Source of the DNA: Collinsella phocaeensis
GTDB taxonomy: Bacteria > Actinomycetota > Coriobacteriia > Coriobacteriales > Coriobacteriaceae
Length of the DNA: 64,000 nucleotides
Direction: 5' to 3'
Assembly (NCBI RefSeq): GCF_900119895.1
Contig: NZ_FQLR01000004.1
Coordinates: 806,001-870,000, forward strand
Below, piece by piece: positions 30,478 through 38,304 of the stretch (positions are counted from its first letter, which is position 1; every line of letters begins with the position of its first letter). The notes under the pieces were generated by a model. That model worked only from the letters and a program-made list of their open reading frames with translations. It ran no database searches and had not been told where the DNA came from. The position numbers and the translations under genes are program-made.

Positions 30478-31959
30478 CTACTTGTGGTAGTACCCCGTGC
30501 GCTCGAACTTGGGCTCGCAGCACACGTTGATGCCGAGCTTCTTGAGCAGCGCCTCGTCGCTTGCCGAGATGATGACGGAGAAGAAGGCGTCGCACCCGCG
30601 GAGCTTGTCCAGACCGGAGAGCACGCGCCCCGCCACCTCGCTCGACGCGGACGTGATGGACAGCGCGATGAGCGTCTCGTCCGGGTGCAGGCGCGGGTTG
30701 TTCGAGCCGAGCTGGCGGATCTTGAGCTTGCTGATGGGCTCGATCGCGTCGTCGGAGATGACCTCGAGCTCCATGTCGACATCGGTGACGGCCTTGAGCG
30801 CGTTCATGATGAGGGAGCTTGCGGCGCCCAGGCGCGTCGAGGTCTTGCCGGTGACCACGCGGCCGTCGGAGAGCACCATGGCGCCCGCGGGCGAGCCGGT
30901 GGTCTCCTCCTTGAGCAGGGCGGCGGAGCGGGCGGGGGAGAGGTCCTTGTCCACGCCGGCCTTCTTCATGATGCTCTTGAGCTTGTCGACGAACTCCTGG
31001 CCGCAGCCGGTGCGCTTGACGTTCACGGCGGCGTCGAAGTAGCGGCGCACGATCTCCATCTTGCTGGCGTCGCGGCAGGCGTCGTCGTCGCTGATCGCGA
31101 AGCCGACCATGTTCACGCCCATGTCGGTCGGGCTCTGGTAGGGGCTCGCGCCCAAGATCTTCTCCATGAGCGCCTCGACGACGGGGAAGGCCTCGACGTC
31201 GCGGTTGTAGTTGACCGTGGTGGCGCCGTGGGCCTCGAGGTGGAACGGATCGATGATGTTGGCGTCGTCGAGATCGACGGTGGCCGCCTCGTAGGCGATG
31301 TTGACGGGATGGTTGAGCGGGAGGTTCCACACGGGGAACGTTTCGAACTTGGCGTAGCCCGCGGCGACGCCGCGCTTGTGCTCATGGTAGAGTTGGGACA
31401 GGCACGTGGCGAGCTTGCCCGATCCGGGGCCGGGCGCGGTTACGACGACCAGGGGGCGCTCCGTCTCCACGAACTCGTTCTTGCCGTAGCCCTCCTCGGA
31501 GACGATCAGGTCGATGTCGTGCGGATAGCCCTCGATGGGGTAGTGCAGCTTGCAGGCGATGCCGAGCATGGAGAGGCGGCGGCGGAACGCGTCGGCGGCG
31601 GGCTGCCCGGCGTACTGGGTGAGGACCACGCACGAGACGAGCAGGCCGTTGGAGCGGAAGATGTCGGCGAGGCGCAGGACGTCCTCGTCGTAGGTGATGC
31701 CCAGGTCGCCGCGCGCCTTGTTCTTCTCGATGTGGTTCGCGTTGATGGAGATGATGATCTCGACGTCGTCGGCGAGGCTCTTGAGCATGCGGAACTTGGT
31801 GTCGGGCTCGAAGCCGGGGAGCACGCGGCTTGCGTGGTAGTCGTCGAAGAGCTTGCCGCCGAACTCCAAGTAGAGCTTGCCGCCGAACTGGGCGATGCGC
31901 TCCTTGATGTGCTGAGCCTGAAGCTCGATGTACTTCTCGTTGTCGAAACCCTGGCGCAT
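30478..31959 (-). CDS. DUF1846 (UPF0371) family protein
   Basis: 493-residue member of a well-conserved family of unknown function (PF08903), found mainly in Gram-positive anaerobes and lactic bacteria. The start MRQGFDNEKYIELQAQHI and the segments LYLEFGGKLFDDYHASRVLPGF, EIIISINANHIEKNKAR and VVTAPGPGSGKLATCLSQLYHE are characteristic; the last contains a P-loop-like GPGSGK, which suggests nucleotide binding, but no activity is established to my knowledge. I start at ATG 31959, with AAGGAG 8 bases upstream; an in-frame extension to 32052 has no signal. Single-gene unit, divergent from ridA. Confidence 0.9.
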   Translation of the reverse strand: MRQGFDNEKYIELQAQHIKERIAQFGGKLYLEFGGKLFDDYHASRVLPGFEPDTKFRMLKSLADDVEIIISINANHIEKNKARGDLGITYDEDVLRLADIFRSNGLLVSCVVLTQYAGQPAADAFRRRLSMLGIACKLHYPIEGYPHDIDLIVSEEGYGKNEFVETERPLVVVTAPGPGSGKLATCLSQLYHEHKRGVAAGYAKFETFPVWNLPLNHPVNIAYEAATVDLDDANIIDPFHLEAHGATTVNYNRDVEAFPVVEALMEKILGASPYQSPTDMGVNMVGFAISDDDACRDASKMEIVRRYFDAAVNVKRTGCGQEFVDKLKSIMKKAGVDKDLSPARSAALLKEETTGSPAGAMVLSDGRVVTGKTSTRLGAASSLIMNALKAVTDVDMELEVISDDAIEPISKLKIRQLGSNNPRLHPDETLIALSITSASSEVAGRVLSGLDKLRGCDAFFSVIISASDEALLKKLGINVCCEPKFERTGYYHK

Positions 31960-32242
31960 GGGCCGCTCCTTCGTTCGCGTGGTTCTCTCTCGCGTACATA
32001 CTTCGAACGCGTAGATTGTGCCACACGCGAAGGCCCGCAGCGTCAGGTGCATAGAAACGGCTGATTTGAAGGGGCTCGGAAGATGGTGTCCTGTCGGGCG
32101 GGTGCTTCAGGCGGTGCGCGGCGTCCCCGTTGCGGGCTCGCTCCGGTGCCGCTTGAGATACCATCGAGTCGGGCGCATGCCGCCCTCTTCCCAACACGGC
32201 GATGCGGCCATCGCGCCGCGTCGGATACCCAAGGAGGTTGCC

Positions 32243-32632
32243 ATGGACAAGAAGGCCGTCGCATCATCTCTCGCCCCCTCCGCCATCGGTCCGTATTCCC
32301 CTGGAGTGGTGGCGGGCGGCATGATCTTCCTGTCTGGCCAGATCGGCCTTGATCCGCAGGGTGAAGGCCTCGCGGTCGGCGTCGTCGCGCAGGCGGAGCA
32401 AGCCCTGTCCAATATAGGGGCATTGCTTGCCGAAGCCGGGGCGGGCTTCGAGGACGTCGTGAAGTGCACCGTCTTCCTGACCGACATCGATGATTTCTCC
32501 GCGGTCAACGATGTGTACGCATCGAGGTTTCCCAAGCCGTACCCTGCGCGCAGCGCCGTTCAGGTTGCAGCCCTGCCCGCCGGTGCCTTGGTGGAGATAG
32601 AGGTCATCGCCCGCGTGCCCTCCGCAGGGTAG
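32243..32632 (+). CDS. ridA: RidA family reactive enamine/imine deaminase
   Basis: 129-residue protein of the RidA (YjgF/TdcF) family, which hydrolyses reactive 2-aminoacrylate made by PLP enzymes; it normally forms a trimer in the cytosol. Patterns: APSAIGPYSPGVVAGGMIFLSGQIG, KCTVFLTDIDDF, and PARSAVQVAALPAGALVEIEVIA, containing the catalytic Arg and the Glu of the active site. AAGGAGG at 32231-32237 fixes ATG 32243. It may protect against products of the aminotransferase upstream, but the spacing and the opposing DUF1846 gene argue for its own promoter. Confidence 0.93.
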   Translation: MDKKAVASSLAPSAIGPYSPGVVAGGMIFLSGQIGLDPQGEGLAVGVVAQAEQALSNIGALLAEAGAGFEDVVKCTVFLTDIDDFSAVNDVYASRFPKPYPARSAVQVAALPAGALVEIEVIARVPSAG

Positions 32633-32744
32633 TCGAGCGTTCTCGAGCGGTGGGAACCGGGGTCCGAAGCGAGGGGTCTCGTGACCATGCCCTCGATCCG
32701 GGGTGTGGCCGCGGGCTCACCTGCGGGCGCATGGAACAGCAAGA

Positions 32745-32781
32745 CGGACGGCCGCCGTGCTCGTGCATCGGCGGCCGTCCG
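32745..32781. terminator. Bidirectional terminator between ridA and pckA
   Basis: CGGACGGCCGCCG (32745-32757) pairs exactly with CGGCGGCCGTCCG (32769-32781). It lies between the convergent ridA and pckA genes and can serve both. Confidence 0.65.
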
Positions 32782-32812
32782 CGTCCACGGGGTTTTGTCG
32801 TCCTCGCGTGCC

Positions 32813-34402
32813 CTAGCGCTTCGTGGCGGTCAGGTCGTCAAGCGAGGTGTCGGGGTAGCGCTTCTCGAAGTTCTCCTGGAACATCCGGGCGAGTTTCGCG
32901 GCGGCCTCGTCGTAGGCCTCGGGGTCGTCCCAGGTGCGGCGCGGCTCGAGGAGCTCCGAGGGGACGCCCAGGCACTCGCGCGGGACGTCGACGTCGAAGA
33001 CGTCGTCGTGGCGGTAGCCGGCGTAGTCGAGCGAGCCGTCCATGGCGGCGCGGACGAGCGCGCGGGTGTGGGACAGCGCGATGCGGTGGCCGACTCCGTA
33101 CGGGCCGCCGGTCCAGCCGGTGTTGACCAGGTAGACGCGCGTGTTGTGGCGGGCGACCTTATCGCCCAGCAGGTAGGCGTACACCATGTGGTCGAGCGGC
33201 ATGAACGGTTCGCCGAACAGCGCGGAGAACGTGGGCTGCGGCTCGACGATACCCACCTCGGTGCCGGCGACCTTGGAGGTGTAGCCGGTGAGGAAGTGGA
33301 ACATGGCGCCCGTGCGGTCGAGGCGGGAGATCGGCGGGAGGACGCCGTAGGCGTCGGCCGTCAGGAAAAGGATGACGGAGGGCGTCTCGCCCACGCTGGG
33401 CTCGACGGCGTTGTCGATATGCGACAGCGGGTAGCCGGCGCGGGTGTTCTCGGTGATGGAGCCGTCCTCGTAGTTCGGGGCGTGCGTCTTGGGATCGAGC
33501 ACCAGGTTCTCGGTGACCGACCCGAAGCGGATGGCGTCGTAGATGTCCGGCTCGCGCTCGCGGGTGAGGTCGATGCACTTCGCGTAGCAGCCGCCCTCGA
33601 TGTTGAAGATGCCGCTGGGGCTCCAGCCGTGCTCGTCGTCGCCGATGAGCTTGCGACCGGGGTCGGCGGACAGCGTCGTCTTGCCGGTGCCGGACAGGCC
33701 GAAGAGCACGGCGGTCTTGCCGGTGACGGGGTCCACGTTGGCGGAGCAGTGCATGGGCAGGACGCCGTCCTCGACGGGGAGCAGGTAGCTCATCGTGGTG
33801 AAGACGCCCTTCTTGATCTCGCCGGAGTAGCCGGTGCCGGCGACGACGATGCCGCGGGTCTCGAAGTTGAGCATGACGGCGGCGTCGCCCTCGACGCCGT
33901 CGGCCTCGGGCGAGGTGGTGTAGTCGGGCGCGGCGAGCACGGTGATGTCGGGGCGCCCGAAGTTCTCGAGCTCCTCGGCGGTGGGGGTCACGAGCAGGTC
34001 GCCGATGAACAGGGCCTGGCTGGCGCGCTCGCAGACGACCATGACCTTGCGGGCGTAGGCGCGGTCGGCCCCGGCGAAGGCGCGCACGATGAACAGCTCG
34101 CGCTCGGAGAGATGTGCGGCGACGTTGGCGTAGAGGCGGTCGTAGGTCGCGACGTCGCAGGGGCGGTTCTGGGGACTCGCCCAGTTGACGTTGGCGTGCA
34201 CGCTCGGGGCGTCCACGATGTAGCGGTTCTTGGGGGAGCGCCCCGTGTACTTGCCCGTCTCGACCATGAGGGAACCGGTGTCGGTGAGGACGCCCTCACC
34301 GTGGCTCACGGCGTATTCGACGAGCCGCGCGGCGCACCAGTCGACGTGCAGGCGCTCGGGGGCGCAGGCGATGCCCGCGTCTTTCAAGATGGTCTCGATC
34401 AC
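32813..34402 (-). CDS. pckA: ATP-type phosphoenolpyruvate carboxykinase
   Basis: 529-residue ATP-dependent PEP carboxykinase, interconverting oxaloacetate plus ATP and PEP plus CO2. In fermentative gut anaerobes it often runs in the carboxylating direction. Signature elements: TGKYTGRSPKNRYIV, the oxyanion region IKKGVFTTMSYLLP, the P-loop GLSGTGKTTLSADP near residue 236, IGDDEHGWS and GGCYAKCIDL, HIDNAVEPSVGE, and NTGWTGGPYGVGHRI. The start is GTG 34402, preceded by GAGGAGG. A LacI/CcpA-like palindrome lies about 110 bases upstream. Confidence 0.95.
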   Translation of the reverse strand: MIETILKDAGIACAPERLHVDWCAARLVEYAVSHGEGVLTDTGSLMVETGKYTGRSPKNRYIVDAPSVHANVNWASPQNRPCDVATYDRLYANVAAHLSERELFIVRAFAGADRAYARKVMVVCERASQALFIGDLLVTPTAEELENFGRPDITVLAAPDYTTSPEADGVEGDAAVMLNFETRGIVVAGTGYSGEIKKGVFTTMSYLLPVEDGVLPMHCSANVDPVTGKTAVLFGLSGTGKTTLSADPGRKLIGDDEHGWSPSGIFNIEGGCYAKCIDLTREREPDIYDAIRFGSVTENLVLDPKTHAPNYEDGSITENTRAGYPLSHIDNAVEPSVGETPSVILFLTADAYGVLPPISRLDRTGAMFHFLTGYTSKVAGTEVGIVEPQPTFSALFGEPFMPLDHMVYAYLLGDKVARHNTRVYLVNTGWTGGPYGVGHRIALSHTRALVRAAMDGSLDYAGYRHDDVFDVDVPRECLGVPSELLEPRRTWDDPEAYDEAAAKLARMFQENFEKRYPDTSLDDLTATKR

Positions 34403-34743
34403 AGCTGCCTCCTCAGGCGATGGACCGCTCGGGACGTCTGCCCCGGGCGGACGCGTTTACACGGTGCTCACTATGACATGAGGCGGGAAGCGCCGCCCCG
34501 ACGATTCGGTTAAACGTTTGAGCATCTTCCGTGGGCGTATAAAAGGGCAGGTGAGGCGGCTGTCCGGGTGCCGGGGCGACCATGACGATCGGGAATCGAT
34601 CGCGATGCTCCGCCCCACGGTCCCGAAGGTCTCGGCTGCCGACGATTGCGGACGCCGCCGTCCGCCCGGTGGGCTACCATGGGGCGAGACCCGATGGCGC
34701 GCCCACATGCAGCATCGGGTGCGGCGCGGATCGGAGGTGCGGT
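34403..34743. other. Divergent intergenic stretch between pckA and xerD
   Basis: Contains the operator-like palindrome at 34508-34523, a TATAAAAG word at 34538 and, on the minus strand, CATAGT near 34470 that could be the pckA -10. The rest is GC-rich with nothing I recognise. An upstream extension of xerD through this stretch lacks start signals. Confidence 0.5.
34508..34523. promoter_or_regulatory. Possible LacI/CcpA-type operator upstream of pckA
   Basis: GGTTAAACGTTTGAGC has a perfect core AAACGTTT with a central CG, like catabolite (cre) or LacI-family sites. A carbon-regulated operator would suit pckA. One occurrence only, so it may be chance. Confidence 0.3.
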
Positions 34744-35673
34744 GTGTCGGAAGAGCGAAGCGCGGTGAGCCCGGCACTGGCCCGACCGGCCGAGGAGTAC
34801 CTGGGGCACCTCGCCGTCGAGCGGGGGCTCGCCCCCAACACCCTCGCGGCGTACCGCCGAGACCTGGATGCGTACCTCGTGCACCTCGCCGCCCGCGGCG
34901 TTCTCGAACCGGACGGGGTGACGCGCGCCGATATCGAGGCGTTCATCATGGCCCGCACGGCGGCCGGTTACGCGGAGTCCTCCACGAATCGGGCGCTCTC
35001 GGCGGTGAAGGGCTTTCACCGTTTCATGCAGCGCGAGCAGATCTCCACGACCTCGCCGACGGCGGCGGTGCGCGTCCTGCGCACTGAGGACCGCCTGCCC
35101 GACTGCCTGTCCGTCGACGCCGTCGGGCGCCTGCTCGACCAGCCCTTTCCCGATACGCCGGCGGGCGCGCGCGACCGCATGATGCTCGAGGTCCTGTACG
35201 GGTGCGGCCTGCGGGCGAGCGAGCTCGTCGGCCTCGACCTGGATGACCTTGCGCTCGCGGACGAGTTCCTGCGCGTGCGGGGGAAGGGGTCGAAGGAGCG
35301 CCTCGTTCCCATCGTGGGGCAGGCCAAGGCATGCCTGGGGGACTATCTCGCCTCGGCGCGTCCGAGCCTGGCCGCCCATGGCCGCGGGGGCGCGTCGCCG
35401 GCAGTCGTGCTCAACTGCCGCGGGGGGAGGATCTCCCGTCAGACGGTCCACGCCGTCTGCGAGCGCGCGGGCCGCGCCGTGGGCATCGACGGGCTCCACC
35501 CCCATACGCTTCGGCACTCCTTCGCCACGCACATGCTCTCCGGCGGCGCGGACCTGCGCACGATCCAGGAGATCTTGGGGCACGCGGACATCGCGACCAC
35601 GCAGGTCTACACGCACCTCGACCGCACGCAGGTGCGGGAGGTCTACCTTTCGTCCCACCCGCGCGCGCGTTAG
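34744..35673 (+). CDS. xerD: XerD-like tyrosine recombinase
   Basis: 309-residue site-specific recombinase of the XerC/XerD type, which resolves chromosome dimers at dif. The N-terminal SAM-like core-binding domain contains YLGHLAVERGLAPNTLAAYRRDL. The catalytic set is complete: Arg in GLRASELVGL, Lys in GKGSKERLVP, HTLRHSFATH (His-x-x-Arg), the His of LGHADIATTQVYTH and its Tyr. The start is GTG 34744 with GGAGG 6 bases upstream. Length and lack of flanking mobile genes favour the housekeeping role over an integron or prophage integrase. No dif site was recognised nearby. Confidence 0.9.
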   Translation: MSEERSAVSPALARPAEEYLGHLAVERGLAPNTLAAYRRDLDAYLVHLAARGVLEPDGVTRADIEAFIMARTAAGYAESSTNRALSAVKGFHRFMQREQISTTSPTAAVRVLRTEDRLPDCLSVDAVGRLLDQPFPDTPAGARDRMMLEVLYGCGLRASELVGLDLDDLALADEFLRVRGKGSKERLVPIVGQAKACLGDYLASARPSLAAHGRGGASPAVVLNCRGGRISRQTVHAVCERAGRAVGIDGLHPHTLRHSFATHMLSGGADLRTIQEILGHADIATTQVYTHLDRTQVREVYLSSHPRAR

Positions 35674-35718
35674 TCGTCATCGGGCGGGCCCCGTCCGCGC
35701 CAAAAGGGACAGGCTCTC

Positions 35719-35789
35719 GCCAAGAGGGACGTACCCTAACGGCACGCCGAGCGTTCAGCCGTGCCATTAGGGTACGTCCCCTTTGGCAC
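35719..35789. repeat. Dispersed palindromic repeat, second copy
   Basis: Left arm 35719-35745 contains GAGGGACGTACCCTAACGGC; right arm 35761-35789 is its near-exact complement (CCATTAGGGTACGTCC). The unit is the same as at 60273-60333. A further half copy (CAAAAGGGACAGG) precedes it at 35701 and GGTACGCCCCCTTCGGC follows it. Confidence 0.8.
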
Positions 35790-36042
35790 GGGGGTACGCC
35801 CCCTTCGGCGCGACCGTTGGCATGGGCGGGGCCGCCGGAAGCCGTCTCGCTTCCGGCCATGGCGCGCCGTTCGTGTCCGCGCGGGGGCGTAGCATCCGCT
35901 TGCACAACAAAATATGGTGGTTGCGCCATGCGCGGACCGGGGCCGTCCCACGGCGTCCCACCGGGAGGCCCGGGCGGTCCCCGCGCGTCGCCTCCCGGTG
36001 CCGCCATGCCGTCTACCTGCCCGTTCACGCCGACGTCACAAG

Positions 36043-36056
36043 CGAACGTAAATTCG
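36043..36056. promoter_or_regulatory. Possible LexA (SOS) box
   Basis: CGAACGTAAATTCG differs by one base from the Gram-positive SOS dyad CGAAC-N4-GTTCG. It lies before the hairpin that precedes mraZ. Single site, weak evidence. Confidence 0.2.
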
Positions 36057-36117
36057 CATCAACCTCAAGTTTAGGTTGAATCTTTGCACAGCCGTTTCGA
36101 TGGGTGGTACGTTCCGG

Positions 36118-36149
36118 CCGCATCGACACAACATCTTGTGTCGATGCGG
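36118..36149 (+). terminator. Strong 14-bp hairpin with T-rich tail upstream of mraZ
   Basis: CCGCATCGACACAA (36118-36131) pairs exactly with TTGTGTCGATGCGG (36136-36149) around CATC, followed by TTCTCTCGTTCTCT. It has the form of an intrinsic terminator, yet the nearest upstream plus-strand gene, xerD, ends 450 bases away. It may end a short leader or small RNA, or attenuate the division operon. Confidence 0.6.
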
Positions 36150-36168
36150 TTCTCTCGTTCTCTGGCGA

Positions 36169-36226
36169 GTGGTGGCATGGGTGTCCCGGTGGGGGGAAGT
36201 GGGGGAGCGTGTGGGGAAAAGTGTTG
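36169..36226 (+). promoter_or_regulatory. Array of GTGGGG boxes, probable MraZ operator
   Basis: GTG-beginning, G-rich words occur at 36169, 36181, 36189, 36199, 36211 and 36221, that is every 8 to 12 bases, the last four being GTGGGGGGAA, GTGGGGGAGC, GTGGGGAAAA and GTGTTGAAAA. MraZ is known to bind direct repeats of this type, one turn apart, upstream of its own gene. They lie about 100 bases before the mraZ start. Confidence 0.55.
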
Positions 36227-36323
36227 AAAAAGGTCGCTCGTCCCCATAAGATTGAATGCGTCGACACACGGGGCGGTTCCCCGCAAGCAATGCCAGCCGA
36301 GCAACCGAGGGGAGGGCGCAGCA

Positions 36324-36755
36324 GTGATACTGACCGGTACGTACGAGCGAAATCTCGACGCCAAAGGTCGCCTGTCCCTGCCTGCTGTCCTTCGCGACGA
36401 GATCGGCGAGCACGTCTGCGTGGTCCCCGCACCGGATGTCGATGCCCTGTACGTCTTCTCCAACGCGAACTACGAGAAGTGGGTCAAGGGCCTTTTCGAG
36501 GACCGCGGCGGCTTCAACGCCCGCGATCGTCGCGACCAGGCGCTCATGAGGTGGCTCAACGCCAGGACCGTGTCCGTGGACATGGACTCCGCGTTCCGCA
36601 TCGGCCTCGCCGAGCAGCTCCGCGCTTCGAAGCATCTCGAGCGCGAGGTCACCGTGGTGGGCAACTACGACCACCTGGAGATCTGGGACCGCGCGACGTG
36701 GGAGGCCCAGTCCGCCGGATCCGACGACGACCTGGCCGAGCTCTTCTTCTCCTAG
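36324..36755 (+). CDS. mraZ: Transcriptional regulator MraZ
   Basis: 143-residue DNA-binding protein with two SpoVT/AbrB-like repeats that forms a ring and represses the division operon it heads. Each repeat shows its DxxxR core: DAKGR in the first (GTYERNLDAKGRLSLPA) and DSAFR in the second. The start is GTG 36324, with GGAGGG 7 bases upstream; the frame extends to 36252 without a signal. First gene of the dcw cluster, 23 bases before rsmH. Confidence 0.95.
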   Translation: MILTGTYERNLDAKGRLSLPAVLRDEIGEHVCVVPAPDVDALYVFSNANYEKWVKGLFEDRGGFNARDRRDQALMRWLNARTVSVDMDSAFRIGLAEQLRASKHLEREVTVVGNYDHLEIWDRATWEAQSAGSDDDLAELFFS

Positions 36756-36778
36756 GGCGGACCGACGAAAGGACGCGC

Positions 36779-37744
36779 ATGGCAGCGGGAACGTTGAAAC
36801 CTGAATATCGGCATGAACCTGTCATGCTCAACGAGGTGCTCGATCAGCTGAAGCTCAAGCCGGGATCCTGCGTGTGCGACTGCACGCTCGGGGGCGCCGG
36901 GCACTCCCTGCGCATGGCGCGGGAGGTGGGCGACAGCGGCCTCCTCATCGGCATCGACCAGGACGACATGGCGCTCGAGGCGGCGTCGGCGCGGCTCGAC
37001 GAGCACGCTCCCGACACCCCCCGCAAGCTGCTGAAAGGCAACTTCGGGGATCTGGACGAGCTCCTCGTCTCCGCCCAGGTTCCGGGCGTGGACGGCTTCC
37101 TGTTCGACCTGGGGGTCTCGAGCCCGCAACTCGATATTCCCGGAAGGGGCTTCTCGTACAACGAGGACGCCCCACTCGATATGCGCATGGATCCGGGGAA
37201 CAACACCCTAAACGCAGCAGAGGTCATCAACACCTACACCGAAGCCGACCTCACCCGGATTCTTCGCGTCTACGGCGAGGAGAAGTTCGCACGGCAGATC
37301 GCGCGCGAGGTCGTGCGGCGCCGTGAGACGGCTCCCCTGCGCACTACTGGGGACTTCGTGGAGGCCATCAAGGCGGGCATACCCGCCGCGGCGCGCCGCC
37401 ACGGAGGACACCCTGCGAAGCGCAGCTTCCAAGCCGTTCGCATCGAGGTCAACCACGAGCTCGACGTGCTGGAGCGCGGTCTTGAGGCCGCGGTGCGCTG
37501 GCTCAACCCGGGCGGGCGCATCTGCGTCATCTCCTACCACTCGCTGGAGGACCGCATCGTCAAGCATCTGTTCGCTGAGCTGAGCCAGGGCTGCACCTGC
37601 CCGCCGGAGATCCCGGTGTGCGTGTGCGGGCACGTGCCGACACTCAAGGTTGAAACGAGAAAACCGCTGGTCGCCACAGCCGATGAGGTTGCGGCGAACC
37701 CTCGGGCGCGATCTGCCAAGATCCGCGCGGCGCGAAGGCTCTAG
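36779..37744 (+). CDS. rsmH: 16S rRNA (cytosine-1402-N4)-methyltransferase
   Basis: 321-residue SAM enzyme that methylates C1402 of 16S rRNA. It begins MAAGTLKPEYRHEPVMLNEV, with the SAM loop DCTLGGAGHS, FDLGVSSPQLD with the family signature, and RICVISYHSLEDRIVKHLF near the C-terminus. AAAGGA lies 7 bases before ATG 36779. In its usual place after mraZ. A cysteine-rich segment CTCPPEIPVCVCG near residue 280 is a common variant in Gram-positive homologues. Confidence 0.97.
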   Translation: MAAGTLKPEYRHEPVMLNEVLDQLKLKPGSCVCDCTLGGAGHSLRMAREVGDSGLLIGIDQDDMALEAASARLDEHAPDTPRKLLKGNFGDLDELLVSAQVPGVDGFLFDLGVSSPQLDIPGRGFSYNEDAPLDMRMDPGNNTLNAAEVINTYTEADLTRILRVYGEEKFARQIAREVVRRRETAPLRTTGDFVEAIKAGIPAAARRHGGHPAKRSFQAVRIEVNHELDVLERGLEAAVRWLNPGGRICVISYHSLEDRIVKHLFAELSQGCTCPPEIPVCVCGHVPTLKVETRKPLVATADEVAANPRARSAKIRAARRL

Positions 37745-37835
37745 CGAGCCCGCGTATCCGCCGGAGCGCGCCCCCGACTCCTTGGCATGAAACGCACTCT
37801 ATTCGCACCACTTCTCTTGACGGGGGTTGCACATC

Positions 37836-38294
37836 GTGGCCTATTACACTTCCAACGCAGCTCGTGCATACGATATGCAGCCCTCCGCGGCTCCCGACCT
37901 CGGTTACACCGAGTCCCCGGAGCTGCTCGAGCGCCCGCGCTTCGACGTCGTGACCGGTGCCGGTCGCGAGTCCGACCAGGCCGTGAGCCCCGTCTTCACC
38001 CATGTCGTCAAGGTGTTCGTCGTCCTGGCGACGCTGTTTTGCGCCCTCGGGGCGGCGCGGGTGGGGATCGCCTCGGCGACCGCCGCCACCCTGAACGCCA
38101 ACGCCGCGCTCACCTCGACGCTTGAGTCCGCCCGCGCGGAGAGCTCCGACCTCGAGGTCATGCGCTCCGTCTACGGCTCCAAGACCCGTATCCGCGAGCT
38201 CGCCGTCGAGCAGCTCGGGATGGTGGAGTCCGCCGATACCGTCACCATCGACCTCTCCGAGGCTTCCGCCGCCGCGCAGGCCTCTGCAGAGTAG
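37836..38294 (+). CDS. ftsL: FtsL-like septum protein
   Basis: 152-residue bitopic membrane protein. A cytosolic start of about 60 residues, one membrane segment (VVKVFVVLATLFCALGAARV) and an external coiled-coil region with a short C-terminal helix ending KTRIRELAVEQLGMV, the FtsL pattern. FtsL bridges FtsB/FtsQ and the FtsI-FtsW synthase. Sequence similarity in this family is low, so the call rests on topology and on position between rsmH and ftsI. I take GTG 37836, with GGGGG upstream; TTG 37827 is an alternative. Confidence 0.8.
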   Translation: MAYYTSNAARAYDMQPSAAPDLGYTESPELLERPRFDVVTGAGRESDQAVSPVFTHVVKVFVVLATLFCALGAARVGIASATAATLNANAALTSTLESARAESSDLEVMRSVYGSKTRIRELAVEQLGMVESADTVTIDLSEASAAAQASAE

Positions 38295-38304
38295 GAAGGC
38301 GCAC

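Larger units (their letters stand above)
35674..36323. other. Long intergenic stretch before the division cluster
   Basis: 650 bases holding, in order: the second copy of the dispersed palindrome (35719-35789), an unassigned GC-rich part, an SOS-box-like sequence (36043), a short inverted repeat CAACCT/AGGTTG near 36060-36077, a strong terminator-like hairpin (36118-36149), and a row of GTGGGG boxes (36169-36226) before mraZ. No protein gene is convincing. Confidence 0.6.

Noticed and set aside
34744-35673. The XerD-like gene as a prophage or integron integrase
   Set aside because: No phage genes, attachment-site repeats or cassette structures lie around it, and length and motifs fit the housekeeping XerD.
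35702-36080. Short frames around the palindromic repeat before mraZ
   Set aside because: They are made by the repeat itself (the recurring peptide RTLTARRAVRVRPFWH arises from the same palindrome at other sites) and have no ribosome binding sites.
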